The notes under the pieces are model-generated. The model worked only from the letters and a program-made list of their open reading frames with translations, was not told where the DNA came from and did no database searches. DNA of 40,444 nt from an uncultured Eubacteriales bacterium (GTDB taxonomy: Bacteria > Bacillota > Clostridia > Oscillospirales > Butyricicoccaceae), in assembly GCA_910586105.1 (NCBI GenBank), contig CAJUGU010000022.1, positions 1 through 40,444 on the forward strand, given 5' to 3'. Positions within the stretch are counted from its first letter, which is position 1; every line of letters starts with the position of its first letter. The position numbers and the translations under genes are program-made. Below, one piece after another: positions 31,267 through 39,714 of this stretch.

Positions 31267-31674
31267 ATGAAACGGAAACGGCTTTCCAACACGGAAGACG
31301 AAATGATGAACCTGCTTTGGCAGGAAGGCCGGCCGCTGACCAGCCTCGAGCTGGCCGAACTTGCAGGCGACGGGCGATGGAGCAGCAGCTACATCCAGAA
31401 AATGCTCGCCGGACTGCAAAAAAACGGTTATGTGGAGGTTTGCGGCGTGCAGCGGGACAAAAACCACTACCTGCGCCAGTTCCGCGCCTGCATGACCAAG
31501 GAAGAATACGTTGCCGAAATGATCGAGCGCGAAGGGCTGGACGCCGCCGCGATCGCACGGGTCGCCGTTGCGCTCGTGCGGAAAAAACGCGCGCCCGGCC
31601 AACGCCATCCGGAGCTGCTTGACCAGCTGGAAAAGATGCTCGCGGATTACGGGCAAGACGGCGGGGAGGGGTGA
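31267..31674 (+). CDS. BlaI/MecI-family transcriptional repressor
   Basis: 135 residues from the ATG at 31267, behind AGGAGGG. The winged helix is visible: LSNTEDEMMNLLWQEGRPLT, then WSSSYIQKMLAGLQKNGYVE as the recognition region, and a wing with RDKNHYLRQF. The C-terminal half has the family helix MTKEEYVAEMIEREGL and a basic stretch VRKKRAPGQRH. It differs clearly from the BlaI protein at 8090, so the two should have separate targets. The next gene starts 6 bases later and encodes an M56 protease, the expected antirepressor. Confidence 0.88.
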   Translation: MKRKRLSNTEDEMMNLLWQEGRPLTSLELAELAGDGRWSSSYIQKMLAGLQKNGYVEVCGVQRDKNHYLRQFRACMTKEEYVAEMIEREGLDAAAIARVAVALVRKKRAPGQRHPELLDQLEKMLADYGQDGGEG

Positions 31675-31680
31675 CCCATC

Positions 31681-34086
31681 ATGCAGGTTTCCGCCTTTGG
31701 GGCGCTTTGGACGGCGGCAGGGGTTGGCGTACTGCTCTCGCTTGCCGGTCTGCTGTGGAAGGCGGCGCGGCGGAGCCCGGCCAGCCGCACCTTCGCGGCG
31801 GCGATCCTGTACGCGGCCTGCCTGCTGTGCGCGCTGTATCCGGAAAGCCTGCCCGCGCTGCTCCGGGGACCGGGGCCGCAGGACCCGCTGTATCAGGCGC
31901 TGACCGCCGGGCGATGGCAGATCGGCGGATGGACGGTCTCGCCCGGCGCGGCGTTGGCGGTCTGCTGGCTGACCGGCTCCGGGCTGCTGCTGGCGCGGTA
32001 TTTGCTCCGTTATCACCGCGCGGCCCGCGCCGTCCGCAGGTATGCCGTCCCGGCGGATGAGCGGACGCAGCGGCTGCTCATCCGGCTCGGGCAGGAGCGG
32101 GAACGCCCGCTCCGGGTCTCCGCCTTCACGCTGCGCGGCATTGATACGCCGTATGGCTTCGGAATCCTCCGCCGGCGCATCCTGCTTCCGGAAATCGATT
32201 ACCCCGAAGCGGAACTGCGCTGTATCCTGCGGCATGAATATACGCATTTCCTCCGGCGCGATACTCTGCTGCGGCAGCTGGCGCTGCTGTTGGGCATCCT
32301 ATATTGGTGGAGCCCGGCGGCGTATCTGCTGGGGGACGCGCTGGAACAGGCGGCAGAACTGCAATGCGACGCTGCGGCAACGCGGCACATGGACAGGCAG
32401 GGGCGGCTCACCTACCTGCGGGCGGTGATGAAGACCCTGAAAGCAGACGGGCAGCAGCCCGCAGAAGCGGGCTGCGAGGGCCTGCGGGAACGCTTTGCCG
32501 CAGTGCTCACAGGCGGCGAAGGCGGCGGGCCTGCCCCATGGACACAAGGAGGCGGCAGAATGGTAAAACGGTCATGGCTTTATTTAACACGGAAATATAA
32601 GCGCAGCATTTTGCTGCTGCTCCTGCTGTTTGCGATCTCGTTCAGCGTGTCGGTCGGGATCTGCGTCTGGAACAGCATCAACCGGACAACGCACGAGATC
32701 GAGCTGACGCTTGGCACAGGCTTCCGGCTCAAGGTGCCATCCTTTTTCCGGAGCGACCCGGCCTACAGCCGGGAGGTCACGGGCGCGCACGGCGAAACCA
32801 CGCTGGAATATGCAGGGCCGAAGCTGGATGATACCATCGTGGAAGAGATCCGGAAGCTCGACGGGGTCGCACAATACGATGCAGAGCTTACGTCCTATGT
32901 GGTGTTCGAGAGCGGGAAGCTGTTCCCCGGACTATTCACATGGGCATATAACACTTGGGATATGAGCTTGCACGCCGAAGGCGATACGATCGAAAAGCAG
33001 GATGTTTGGGCACGGGAAACGACGGTATACGGCCATACGGATACCGCGCTCAGCGATCCTTTCCGGACGGGTTCCTTTTCCTTGGCCGAGGGGCGGCATA
33101 TCACGGAGGGCGACCAGTGGAAGGTGCTGATCTCGGACAAACTCGCAGAGATCAACAGCCTTCAGGTTGGAGACCATGTCGCCGTTTCCCTGCGGGAAGG
33201 GCTTGGCGGATACCCTGATTTTTTCAACATCGTAGGCGAAATGAAAACGCTTGAGATCGTCGGGATATTCCATGTAAACGGCTTTCAGCCCGAATCTGAT
33301 TGGGTCGCCGAACACGATAGCACCTACAACTACCTGCTCACCGACCTGGGGACGGCGATCTATTTTGATCAAGCGGCCAAAGTCATGCAATATGGCAGCC
33401 CGCGCGACTCCATCCTGTATGAAAACCTCACCTTCTTTGTGGAGGACCCGGCCAGCCTTGACGCAGTTATGCAGGCAGTCCGGGAACTGGATACGATCGA
33501 CGTATCCAAGCTCGATTTTGCGGCGGACGACACGATGTATCAATCGACCGTCGGGCCGCTGCATTCAATCCGCAATCTGGTCGTGGGCCTGGCTGCGGTC
33601 ATTGCCGCAGGCGGCGCGGCGGTGCTTTGCATCATTTTTACGATGTGGGTGCGAAGCCGCCAAAAGGAGATTGCGGTTTACCTGTCAATGGGATTCCGGA
33701 AAACGTCCATTATCGGGCAGTTCGTGCTGGAAGCGGCAATCGTCGCGGTTGCGGCGGGCGCGCTCTCGTTTGCGGCCTGCCAGCAGGTCCCCGGCCTGAT
33801 CGGCAACCGGATGCTCGCATCCGCCATTGAAAACGCGCAGCCGCAGGAACAGGAGATCACCCGGGAGGAAATCCATCAGGCGGCAATGAGCGGAGCGGTC
33901 GGCCAGCTCTATCGCTATGAAAGCGGCGATTATGCCGGCCCGGAGCACATCGACTTTACCTTCCGCGCAGCGGACTTTGCCCTGCTGCTGTTGTTGGAAC
34001 TGCTGACTATTACCGGCGCGGTCTGTAAAGGCGGAGCCTTCCTGTTCCGCTTGCAGCCGCGGCAGATCCTGACGGATTTCCGATAG
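31681..34086 (+). CDS. M56 (BlaR1-type) metalloprotease fused in frame to an FtsX-type ABC permease
   Basis: 801 residues. Part one (1-~285) is an M56 protease: three membrane segments, then LRCILRHEYTHFLRRD with HEYTH at 185-189, and EQAAELQCDAAAT with the third ligand near E226. Part two (294-801) is a full ABC permease of the MacB/FtsX kind: a basic start VKRSWLYLTRKYKRS, one membrane helix, an outer domain of about 300 residues, then three more helices around VRSRQKEIAVYLSMGF and the end LQPRQILTDFR. No stop or frameshift lies between. AGGAGG at 32548 and ATG at 32560 could also start the permease alone. The next permease starts with the same MPTTKRAWLYVTR pattern, which supports an internal start and a dual product. 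Confidence 0.9.
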   Translation: MQVSAFGALWTAAGVGVLLSLAGLLWKAARRSPASRTFAAAILYAACLLCALYPESLPALLRGPGPQDPLYQALTAGRWQIGGWTVSPGAALAVCWLTGSGLLLARYLLRYHRAARAVRRYAVPADERTQRLLIRLGQERERPLRVSAFTLRGIDTPYGFGILRRRILLPEIDYPEAELRCILRHEYTHFLRRDTLLRQLALLLGILYWWSPAAYLLGDALEQAAELQCDAAATRHMDRQGRLTYLRAVMKTLKADGQQPAEAGCEGLRERFAAVLTGGEGGGPAPWTQGGGRMVKRSWLYLTRKYKRSILLLLLLFAISFSVSVGICVWNSINRTTHEIELTLGTGFRLKVPSFFRSDPAYSREVTGAHGETTLEYAGPKLDDTIVEEIRKLDGVAQYDAELTSYVVFESGKLFPGLFTWAYNTWDMSLHAEGDTIEKQDVWARETTVYGHTDTALSDPFRTGSFSLAEGRHITEGDQWKVLISDKLAEINSLQVGDHVAVSLREGLGGYPDFFNIVGEMKTLEIVGIFHVNGFQPESDWVAEHDSTYNYLLTDLGTAIYFDQAAKVMQYGSPRDSILYENLTFFVEDPASLDAVMQAVRELDTIDVSKLDFAADDTMYQSTVGPLHSIRNLVVGLAAVIAAGGAAVLCIIFTMWVRSRQKEIAVYLSMGFRKTSIIGQFVLEAAIVAVAAGALSFAACQQVPGLIGNRMLASAIENAQPQEQEITREEIHQAAMSGAVGQLYRYESGDYAGPEHIDFTFRAADFALLLLLELLTITGAVCKGGAFLFRLQPRQILTDFR

Positions 34087-34109
34087 TCCGATAGGAGGAG
34101 GGAGAACGG

Positions 34110-35387
34110 ATGCCGACCACAAAACGCGCTTGGCTTTATGTCACACGCCGCCGGAAACGGACGGCGCTGCTGTTCCTGCTTTTCGTGGTGCTGACGACGG
34201 GCGGCCTGCTGGGCTTCATGCTATATGCCGCCAGCGTGGACGCCGTAGAAGCGCTACGAGGCAGCATCGGCGGTTATCTGACCATCCACGCCGGGGACGG
34301 CGGCGCATGGGCGGATGAAGCGCTGCTGGAACAGGTCAAAACGCTGGAGGATATCCGCGCATATAACGGCGTGGACACCAGTTATTTGTATTGCGAAGGA
34401 CTTTCGCTGGTACCGGCGCGCTGGTACGGCACGGGCGCGGTCGGGGAATCTATGCCCAGGTTTATCGGCTGCACGGATACGGCGCTGCACGAACGGTTCC
34501 TGTCGTCCAGCTTCCAGCTGGCGGAGGGGCGGCAGATCGGACCGGACGACGAAGGCAAAGCAATGGTATCCAAAGACATCGCGGAGATGAACGGGCTGGC
34601 CGTCGGCGATACGCTCGCCGCGGAGGTCGTTCCCGGCGTCCGGGACTGGCCGGAGGAAGCGGCGGGCTTCCGGATCGAGTTCGAGATCGTCGGGATTTAT
34701 GCCGCGACGCGCAGCGAACCGGTCACGCCGACCATGGAAGAATGCGACTTGCAGGAAAACATCGTTTTCATGGATATCCAATCGGCGAAGCGGATGCAAA
34801 GCGCAAAATCCCCCAACCTGACCGGTAAGGGTTTTCGGTATGGGTCGGGTATCATGCTGTTCCCGAACGACCCGGCAAAAATGGCGGAGAACATAGAACG
34901 GATGAAGCGGCAGGTCAACGCGGACTGGGACAACCTGCTTATTTTTGAAAACAGCGCGGCCTATCGGCAGGCGGCTCCATCGATCCAGAGGGCCGGGACG
35001 TTCAGTCTGCTGCTGTTAGCGGTTTTGTCTGCGGTCAGCATTGGGGTGCTGTCGCTGACCCTGACGCTGTGGACGCGGGAACGGCTGGCCGAGATCGCGA
35101 TCCTGATTTCCCTGGGCATTTCCCGCCGGGGTATCTGCGGCCAGCTGATGCTGGAAAATTATTTGATTGCGGCGCCGGCGTTTGCTGGTTCTTTGGCGGT
35201 GGCCGCAGTGCTTTCCGGAAGGGTCGGCAGCCTGCTTGGCGGCGCGGCGGGAGAAGTGACGCTCAGCGCCGTACAGGCGGCGAGCGTGCTGGCGTGCGCG
35301 GCTGCGGCGATACTGGTCAGCGTCCTGCTGGCTGCTCTGGCGATCCTGCGGAAGAAACCGAAAGCGATCCTGACGGATCTGAGTTGA
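34110..35387 (+). CDS. FtsX-type ABC transporter permease
   Basis: 425 residues, with one N-terminal membrane helix (LLFLLFVVLTTGGLLGFML), an outer domain of about 240 residues, and three C-terminal helices beginning LLLLAVLSAVSIGVLSLTLT. WTRERLAEIAILISLGISRR is the cytoplasmic coupling segment typical of this family, and the end ILRKKPKAILTDLS repeats the end of the preceding permease. It lies 23 bases after the fused gene, behind AGGAGGAGGG. With that permease it should form a heterodimer for the ATPase encoded next, in the manner of MacB or BceB type exporters. Confidence 0.92.
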   Translation: MPTTKRAWLYVTRRRKRTALLFLLFVVLTTGGLLGFMLYAASVDAVEALRGSIGGYLTIHAGDGGAWADEALLEQVKTLEDIRAYNGVDTSYLYCEGLSLVPARWYGTGAVGESMPRFIGCTDTALHERFLSSSFQLAEGRQIGPDDEGKAMVSKDIAEMNGLAVGDTLAAEVVPGVRDWPEEAAGFRIEFEIVGIYAATRSEPVTPTMEECDLQENIVFMDIQSAKRMQSAKSPNLTGKGFRYGSGIMLFPNDPAKMAENIERMKRQVNADWDNLLIFENSAAYRQAAPSIQRAGTFSLLLLAVLSAVSIGVLSLTLTLWTRERLAEIAILISLGISRRGICGQLMLENYLIAAPAFAGSLAVAAVLSGRVGSLLGGAAGEVTLSAVQAASVLACAAAAILVSVLLAALAILRKKPKAILTDLS

Positions 35388-35401
35388 TTGGAGGGAGCGG
35401 A

Positions 35402-36052
35402 ATGGCAGTCCTGACGACATGCGATCTGGCGTATTTTTATTACAGCGACCGGGTCATTTTTGAACATCTCAATTTGGAATTTGAGCGCGGAAAGGTGTAC
35501 GTGATTTTGGGCGCCTCCGGCAGCGGGAAAACCACGCTGCTGTCGCTTCTCGGCGGGCTGGATATACCGAAGGAGGGTTCGATCCGGTTTGACGGGCATG
35601 ACATCGCAGAAATGGGGCTGGAAGCCTACCGGCGGCAATGTGTTTCGTTTGTGTTCCAGAATTATAATTTGATCGAATATATGACGCCGCACGAAAATGT
35701 ACAGCTCGCCGATGCGCACGCATCGACGGAGACCTTGCGGCAGGTCGGTTTAACGCCGGAGGAAATCGAGCGGAATGTGCTCCGGTTGTCGGGCGGGCAG
35801 CAGCAGCGGGTCGCGATTGCGCGGGCGCTGGCGTCGTCTGCGCCGGTGATTCTCGCGGACGAGCCGACCGGTAATCTGGACGAGGATACCGCGCAGGATG
35901 TCGCGGCGCTGCTCGTGGAACGGGCGCGCGCGTTGGATAAGTGCGTAATTATCGTAAGCCATTCGCCGAAGGTCGCCAAGATCGCGGATGTGATCCTGCG
36001 GTTTTCACGCGGGAAGGTCGAGGTCGCGCGGACGGAACGCGAAACAGAATAA
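35402..36052 (+). CDS. ABC transporter ATP-binding protein (MacB/LolD type)
   Basis: 216 residues from the ATG at 35402, fifteen bases after the permease stop and behind TTGGAGGGAG. All motifs are intact: Walker A GASGSGKTT, Q-loop FQNYNL, signature LSGGQQQRVAIARALA, Walker B VILADEPTGNLDE, and H-loop SHS. The short form and the EPTGNLD sequence place it with the ATPases that power FtsX/MacB-type permeases. It closes the operon of repressor, protease-permease, permease and ATPase. No gene for a membrane fusion protein or histidine kinase accompanies it. Confidence 0.95.
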   Translation: MAVLTTCDLAYFYYSDRVIFEHLNLEFERGKVYVILGASGSGKTTLLSLLGGLDIPKEGSIRFDGHDIAEMGLEAYRRQCVSFVFQNYNLIEYMTPHENVQLADAHASTETLRQVGLTPEEIERNVLRLSGGQQQRVAIARALASSAPVILADEPTGNLDEDTAQDVAALLVERARALDKCVIIVSHSPKVAKIADVILRFSRGKVEVARTERETE

Positions 36053-36175
36053 CGAAATACAAATCGTAATCAAAATACAAAAAGTAATATAAATACGGTT
36101 CGCAATTATATTACAAATTGTATATTCATAACAAAGAGTTATCCCCAGGTTGTGGAAACACCGCGTTATAAAAAA

Positions 36176-36203
36176 GAAGCTGCCCGTTTGGGGCAGTTTT
36201 TTT
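36176..36203 (+). terminator. terminator of the ABC operon
   Basis: CTGCCC-gtttg-GGGCAG (36180-36196) followed by TTTTTTT, 124 bases past the ATPase stop. Confidence 0.85.
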
Positions 36204-36297
36204 CTGTCGCGGCAAAATCGCCAGGAATATGCCGGATCGCCTACCCTCTCGTGCGGGTCGCCACATTTTACAATCGGCTGCTCCGCCCGGGCAAACA

Positions 36298-36331
36298 AAA
36301 GCCGGGGCGGAAATCCCGTCCCGGCTTTTTC
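36298..36331 (+). terminator. second hairpin terminator
   Basis: AAAGCCGGG and CCCGGCTTTTT flank a GC-rich inner part with aaat loop. It may serve as a back-up to the first terminator. Confidence 0.7.
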
Positions 36332-36372
36332 GTGAGATCGTCGCCGCCAATTATTTTGCGACTTGAGGATAA

Positions 36373-36534
36373 GAACCTGTATTCACAAGCCCCAAGCGGC
36401 GGCTGGACGGCATCTGACGCGACCATGCTGCGCCGATTTTCCTTGGAATCCGTCAGGATTCCTGCGGAAAATCGTCTTCGCCTGACCACGCCATCTACCG
36501 TCCATCCACCACTTCAGCTTATGAATACAGGTTC
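36373..36534. mobile_element. MITE-like element with 18-bp terminal inverted repeats
   Basis: The 162-bp segment starts GAACCTGTATTCACAAGC and ends with its complement GCTTATGAATACAGGTTC (one mismatch). TAA stands directly on both sides (36370-36372 and 36535-36537), as expected for a 3-bp target duplication of the IS5/ISL2 kind. Inner complementary blocks (TGGACGG/CCGTCCA, GATTTTCC/GGAAAATC, GGAATCC/GGATTCC) make almost the whole element one long hairpin. No transposase is encoded. It sits 19 bases beyond the stop of the NUDIX gene. Confidence 0.8.
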
Positions 36535-36555
36535 TAAAAGTCCGTCAGGCACTCC

Positions 36556-37032
36556 TCATATATTCAGCGGCAGCGGTTTGCCATCCAACACGGCTTCGAT
36601 CAGGCGATCGCCTGCATAGCTCAGTTTGAGCGAGAAAAAGGGATGTTCTTCTGCAAGCAGCCGCAGGAAGATCTCGTCCCCGTCCCAGATCGGCAAATCC
36701 GGGACAGCGTCTTTTTTGACCCATTCCAAAACGCCTTCGTCGCAGTCGCGCAGATCGCCCGTCCAACCGGAGGCCGTGAACAGGTGCATATACTCGGTCT
36801 CAAACCGATCCGACAGGAAGGTCACGATACCGCGGTAGCGATACTCGGTCAAGGCCAGCCCCGTTTCTTCGAGCACTTCCCGCAGGACGCAGTCCTCCGG
36901 GCTTTCGCGTTCCTCGAACTTACCGCCGACGCCGATCCATTTATCATGGTTGATATCATTTTGCTTTTTCACACGATGCAGCATTAAATACTCGTCGCCG
37001 CGCTCGATATAACACAATGTTACGTTTTTCAA
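36556..37032 (-). CDS. NUDIX hydrolase, MutT/8-oxo-dGTPase-like
   Basis: 158 residues. The NUDIX box is GGKFEERESPEDCVLREVLE followed by ETGL, complete with its glutamates. The N-terminal NVTLCYIERGDEYLMLHR and KWIGVGGKFEE match the MTH1-like group often annotated as 8-oxo-dGTP diphosphatase, which clears oxidised nucleotides. The exact substrate cannot be told from the sequence. The start is a TTG at 37032, seven bases from GGGGGAA. A TATAAA lies upstream but without a clear -35. Confidence 0.9.
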   Translation of the reverse strand: MKNVTLCYIERGDEYLMLHRVKKQNDINHDKWIGVGGKFEERESPEDCVLREVLEETGLALTEYRYRGIVTFLSDRFETEYMHLFTASGWTGDLRDCDEGVLEWVKKDAVPDLPIWDGDEIFLRLLAEEHPFFSLKLSYAGDRLIEAVLDGKPLPLNI

Positions 37033-37249
37033 ATCATTTCCCCCATGTTGTCCCTATTTTATAATCTATGCTTCATCACCCGCCGCGCAAACGAACCCTG
37101 TAGCTCTGGGCCAAAACCTGCCTGACGCACGGGCCGCCTATATTTGCCGTGAGGTAAAGCCGCCCCATCCCGAAAGCAAAAAGGCCAAGCTCGTCCGCTC
37201 CGCAGGCGAAGTCCCCGTAAGGTTCAGCATGTCCGCCCGCAGACGGAGC

Positions 37250-38041
37250 CTATTTGCCGGGCGATGCATCGGCGTCAACGACACCCGAATACTCTTCCAG
37301 GGTAATGCCCTGCTCCATGATCTCTCGCGCGGCCTTGACGCCCACATAACGGAAATGCCACGGCTCATAAATAATACCGGTCTCCCCGGTCTTCCCAGTC
37401 GGATACCGCAGGATAAACCCATATTCCGCGCAATGCTCACGCAGCCACTGATTTTCCGGGGTCTCCTCCTGCCCCTCGTCCAACAGCTGATAATCATAAG
37501 CGACGATATCGAGCGCCAGCCCGGTATGATGTTCGCTGGATCCCGGTACCGCGACGATCTCCGCCGCGCTGCTGACCGCCGCATCTGCCTCCAAGCCTTC
37601 CGCCTTGCTGCGTCCGATCCGGTCGGCGAACAGCGCTTCCTGCTGATCCACCGAACGGAACGCCGAACAAATGATCGGGTCCAACCCCGCGTCGCGGCAA
37701 TCGTCGAGCATGGACTCGGCCGCCCCGGCAATGCGTTCATCGACCTGCCACCGGCTTTCGATAGTCGCCAGCACCGGCACATACCCTTCCGCAAGGGGGT
37801 ATCCCTCGCTGACAAGCATCAGGTTCCACTCCACCGCCGGGCGTCCGGTCTCGTCGTTGATATATTCATCGACGCTGGTCGGAACACCGGTATAGCGCGG
37901 CTTTTTCATCGTCTGCGGCCCGCTGCCGGAAGAAAGCAGCCCCAAAACCGCGCGGAACAACAAAAGCAGCAGCCATAAAAGCCCGGCTGCCGCAGCGGTA
38001 AAAGTCAGCCTGCGCCGTAAAACGATCTGTTTTTTGGTCAT
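37250..38041 (-). CDS. VanY-type D-alanyl-D-alanine carboxypeptidase (M15B), membrane anchored
   Basis: 263 residues from the ATG at 38041. A longer frame begins at 38080, but that ATG overlaps the TATAAT of the promoter. A basic start (TKKQIVLRRRLTF) and one membrane helix (AAAAGLLWLLLLLFRAVLGLL) anchor the protein with its domain outside. The zinc motifs are intact: SSEHHTGLALDIVAYD (SxHxxGxAxD) and EPWHFRYVG. The enzyme trims the last D-Ala from peptidoglycan stems. No vanR/S or vanHAX genes are near, so this is more likely wall maintenance than vancomycin resistance. From 37033 to 37249 I see no gene. Confidence 0.9.
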   Translation of the reverse strand: MTKKQIVLRRRLTFTAAAAGLLWLLLLLFRAVLGLLSSGSGPQTMKKPRYTGVPTSVDEYINDETGRPAVEWNLMLVSEGYPLAEGYVPVLATIESRWQVDERIAGAAESMLDDCRDAGLDPIICSAFRSVDQQEALFADRIGRSKAEGLEADAAVSSAAEIVAVPGSSEHHTGLALDIVAYDYQLLDEGQEETPENQWLREHCAEYGFILRYPTGKTGETGIIYEPWHFRYVGVKAAREIMEQGITLEEYSGVVDADASPGK

Positions 38042-38078
38042 GCGTCCCACGCCTTTCCTGCTTTTTGAAATATGCATC

Positions 38079-38084
38079 ATTATA
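38079..38084 (-). promoter_or_regulatory. -10 element for the VanY-type gene
   Basis: TATAAT on the minus strand, 37 bases before the chosen ATG. No good -35 was found at 17 bases. It decides the start by ruling out the ATG at 38080. Confidence 0.5.
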
Positions 38085-38252
38085 GCACTCTCGCCTGATT
38101 TTGAACAGGAAAATTTTGCATGTTCACGATAATTTTACATTTAAAGCAGTCCTTTCTGGCTGTTTTTGCCAAATATTGCAACAAACCGTCGGCAAACACC
38201 GTCGGAAAAGGGAGCGCCGCCACGCGCGGCTGTCAACGCCATACGGCAGACG

Positions 38253-39611
38253 TCAAGCATCCGCCGAGCCGCCGTCCCCCATTTCGCGCAGGGTGGAAAG
38301 CATCAACGGCAGCGCGAGCAGGAAGGAAAACAGATCCGCGACCGGTTGGCTATACAAGATACCGTCCAGCCCGATCGCCTTGGGCAGCACGGCAATGACC
38401 GGCAGGAAAAACAGCCCCTGCCGGGACGCTGCTGTGACCGACGCACGAACCGGCTTCCCGATCGATTGCAGCGCCATATTGGTCAGCACGCTCCATGCGC
38501 CGAGCGGCAGCGTAAGGCATTGACAGCGCAGCGCGGCGGCGGCAACGGCAATGACTTCCGGGTCGTCGCGGAACTGTGCGGCGATGAAGGGCGCAGCCGC
38601 CCAACCCGCAATGGCGATCGCGACCAGCACAACGGCGGCGGTCTTTACGCAGAAGTAAAAGGCTTCCCGCACGCGGGCAAACTTTTTCGCCCCATAATTG
38701 AAGCCACAAACCGGCTGGAAGCCCTGCCCCCAGCCAATCAGGACGGAGTTTGCAAACATGGTCACCCGGGCGACGATGGACATACCGGCGATCGCGGCGT
38801 CGCCGAATGCGCCCGCCATCACATTCAGGGCGATCGCAGCGACCGAAGCCAGCCCCTGCCTGCAAAGCGAGGGGAATCCTCCGCGCAGCATTTCAAGCAA
38901 ATCGCCGGCGCGGAGATGGAAATTGCGCGGGCTCAACCGCAGGTTGGAGCCGGAAGCGCACATCCAGAGCAGGATACAAAACGAAACGATCTGGCTGATC
39001 ACCGTAGCGGCGGCGGCCCCGGCAATGCCCATCCCGAAGTGAAAGATCAGCAGCGGATCGAGGGCGATATTGAGCGCAGCGCCCGCAACGATCCCCACCA
39101 TTGCATAGGAAGCGCTTCCTTGATAGCGCAGCTGATTATTCATCACAAACGAGGCCATAATAAAGGGTGCGCCCAGCAGGATGATGCGCAGATAATCGCA
39201 GGTATACGGCAGGATGGTCGGGGTAGAGCCGAGCGCCAGCGCAATCGGTTCGAGCAGCGCCAGCCCGATCGCGGCGACGGCTGCGCCGCTGATCAGCGCC
39301 AGGAAGAACCCGCTTGCCGCCATCCGGGATGCGTTTTCGACATCCTCCGCGCCCAGCCGCCGGGAAATATAATTCCCGCTGCCGTGGCCGAAAAAGAAGC
39401 CCAGCGCCTGCAAAATCGCCATCACGGAAAACACCACGCCGACCGCGGCGGTCGCCTGCGTGTTGATCCGCCCGACAAAGAAGGTGTCCGCCATGTTGTA
39501 AAACGAAGTCACCAGCATGGAAAGGATGGTCGGCGCAGCCATCTCCGGGATCAGCTTGGGGATCGGGGTCTCGGTCATATGTAGGAATTTGTCATGCATG
39601 GATCGCTCCAT
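38253..39611 (-). CDS. MATE-family multidrug efflux transporter
   Basis: About 452 residues with twelve predicted membrane helices. The N-terminal pattern PIPKLIPEMAAPTILSMLVT and SFYNMADTFFVGRINTQATA is characteristic of the DinF/NorM-like MATE exporters, as is the second-half LRGGFPSLCRQGLASVAAIA. MATE proteins export cationic drugs or metabolites in exchange for H+ or Na+. Several starts are possible: GTG at 39620 is too close to AAAGGA, while ATG at 39611 is twelve bases away and preferred. No regulator lies next to it. Region 38085-38252 beyond the stop holds no supported gene. Confidence 0.94.
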   Translation of the reverse strand: MERSMHDKFLHMTETPIPKLIPEMAAPTILSMLVTSFYNMADTFFVGRINTQATAAVGVVFSVMAILQALGFFFGHGSGNYISRRLGAEDVENASRMAASGFFLALISGAAVAAIGLALLEPIALALGSTPTILPYTCDYLRIILLGAPFIMASFVMNNQLRYQGSASYAMVGIVAGAALNIALDPLLIFHFGMGIAGAAAATVISQIVSFCILLWMCASGSNLRLSPRNFHLRAGDLLEMLRGGFPSLCRQGLASVAAIALNVMAGAFGDAAIAGMSIVARVTMFANSVLIGWGQGFQPVCGFNYGAKKFARVREAFYFCVKTAAVVLVAIAIAGWAAAPFIAAQFRDDPEVIAVAAAALRCQCLTLPLGAWSVLTNMALQSIGKPVRASVTAASRQGLFFLPVIAVLPKAIGLDGILYSQPVADLFSFLLALPLMLSTLREMGDGGSADA

Positions 39612-39661
39612 CGGTGTCACGGTTCCTTTCTCCGGGGCGGCGCCCCACGGTAAAATGGCAA

Positions 39662-39686
39662 ACCGCTGGCGGGACGCGCCAGCGGT
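39662..39686 (-). terminator. hairpin terminator after the HD-domain gene
   Basis: ACCGCTGGCG (39662-39671) pairs perfectly with CGCCAGCGGT (39677-39686). On the minus strand it is followed by TTGCCATTTT. It lies 28 bases past the stop. Confidence 0.7.
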
Positions 39687-39714
39687 GGCTCACAAATATC
39701 GGCTTCCGCCAGAT

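Larger units (their letters stand above)
36053..36372. other. AT-rich intergenic stretch with two terminators
   Basis: Roughly 36053-36150 is strikingly AT-rich compared with the rest, with repeated ATACAAA/TAATATAAAT words. Two hairpin terminators follow (listed separately). Between them (36204-36297) I see no gene. The stretch ends at the TAA before the MITE-like element. Confidence 0.6.

Noticed and set aside
36120..36175. Replication-origin-like look: AT-rich DNA with TTATCCCCA and TGTGGAAA, similar to DnaA boxes
   Set aside because: Only two imperfect boxes, no dnaA/dnaN or rep gene nearby. Better explained as an AT-rich intergenic region before terminators.
37250..38041. Vancomycin resistance (vanY in a van cluster)
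   Set aside because: Only the carboxypeptidase is present; no vanR/S/H/A/X genes lie nearby. M15B enzymes are common in susceptible species.
38081..38252. Direct repeats CCGTCGG near 38187 and 38200 as part of a regulatory array
   Set aside because: Only two short copies in GC-rich DNA between two convergent gene ends; likely chance.
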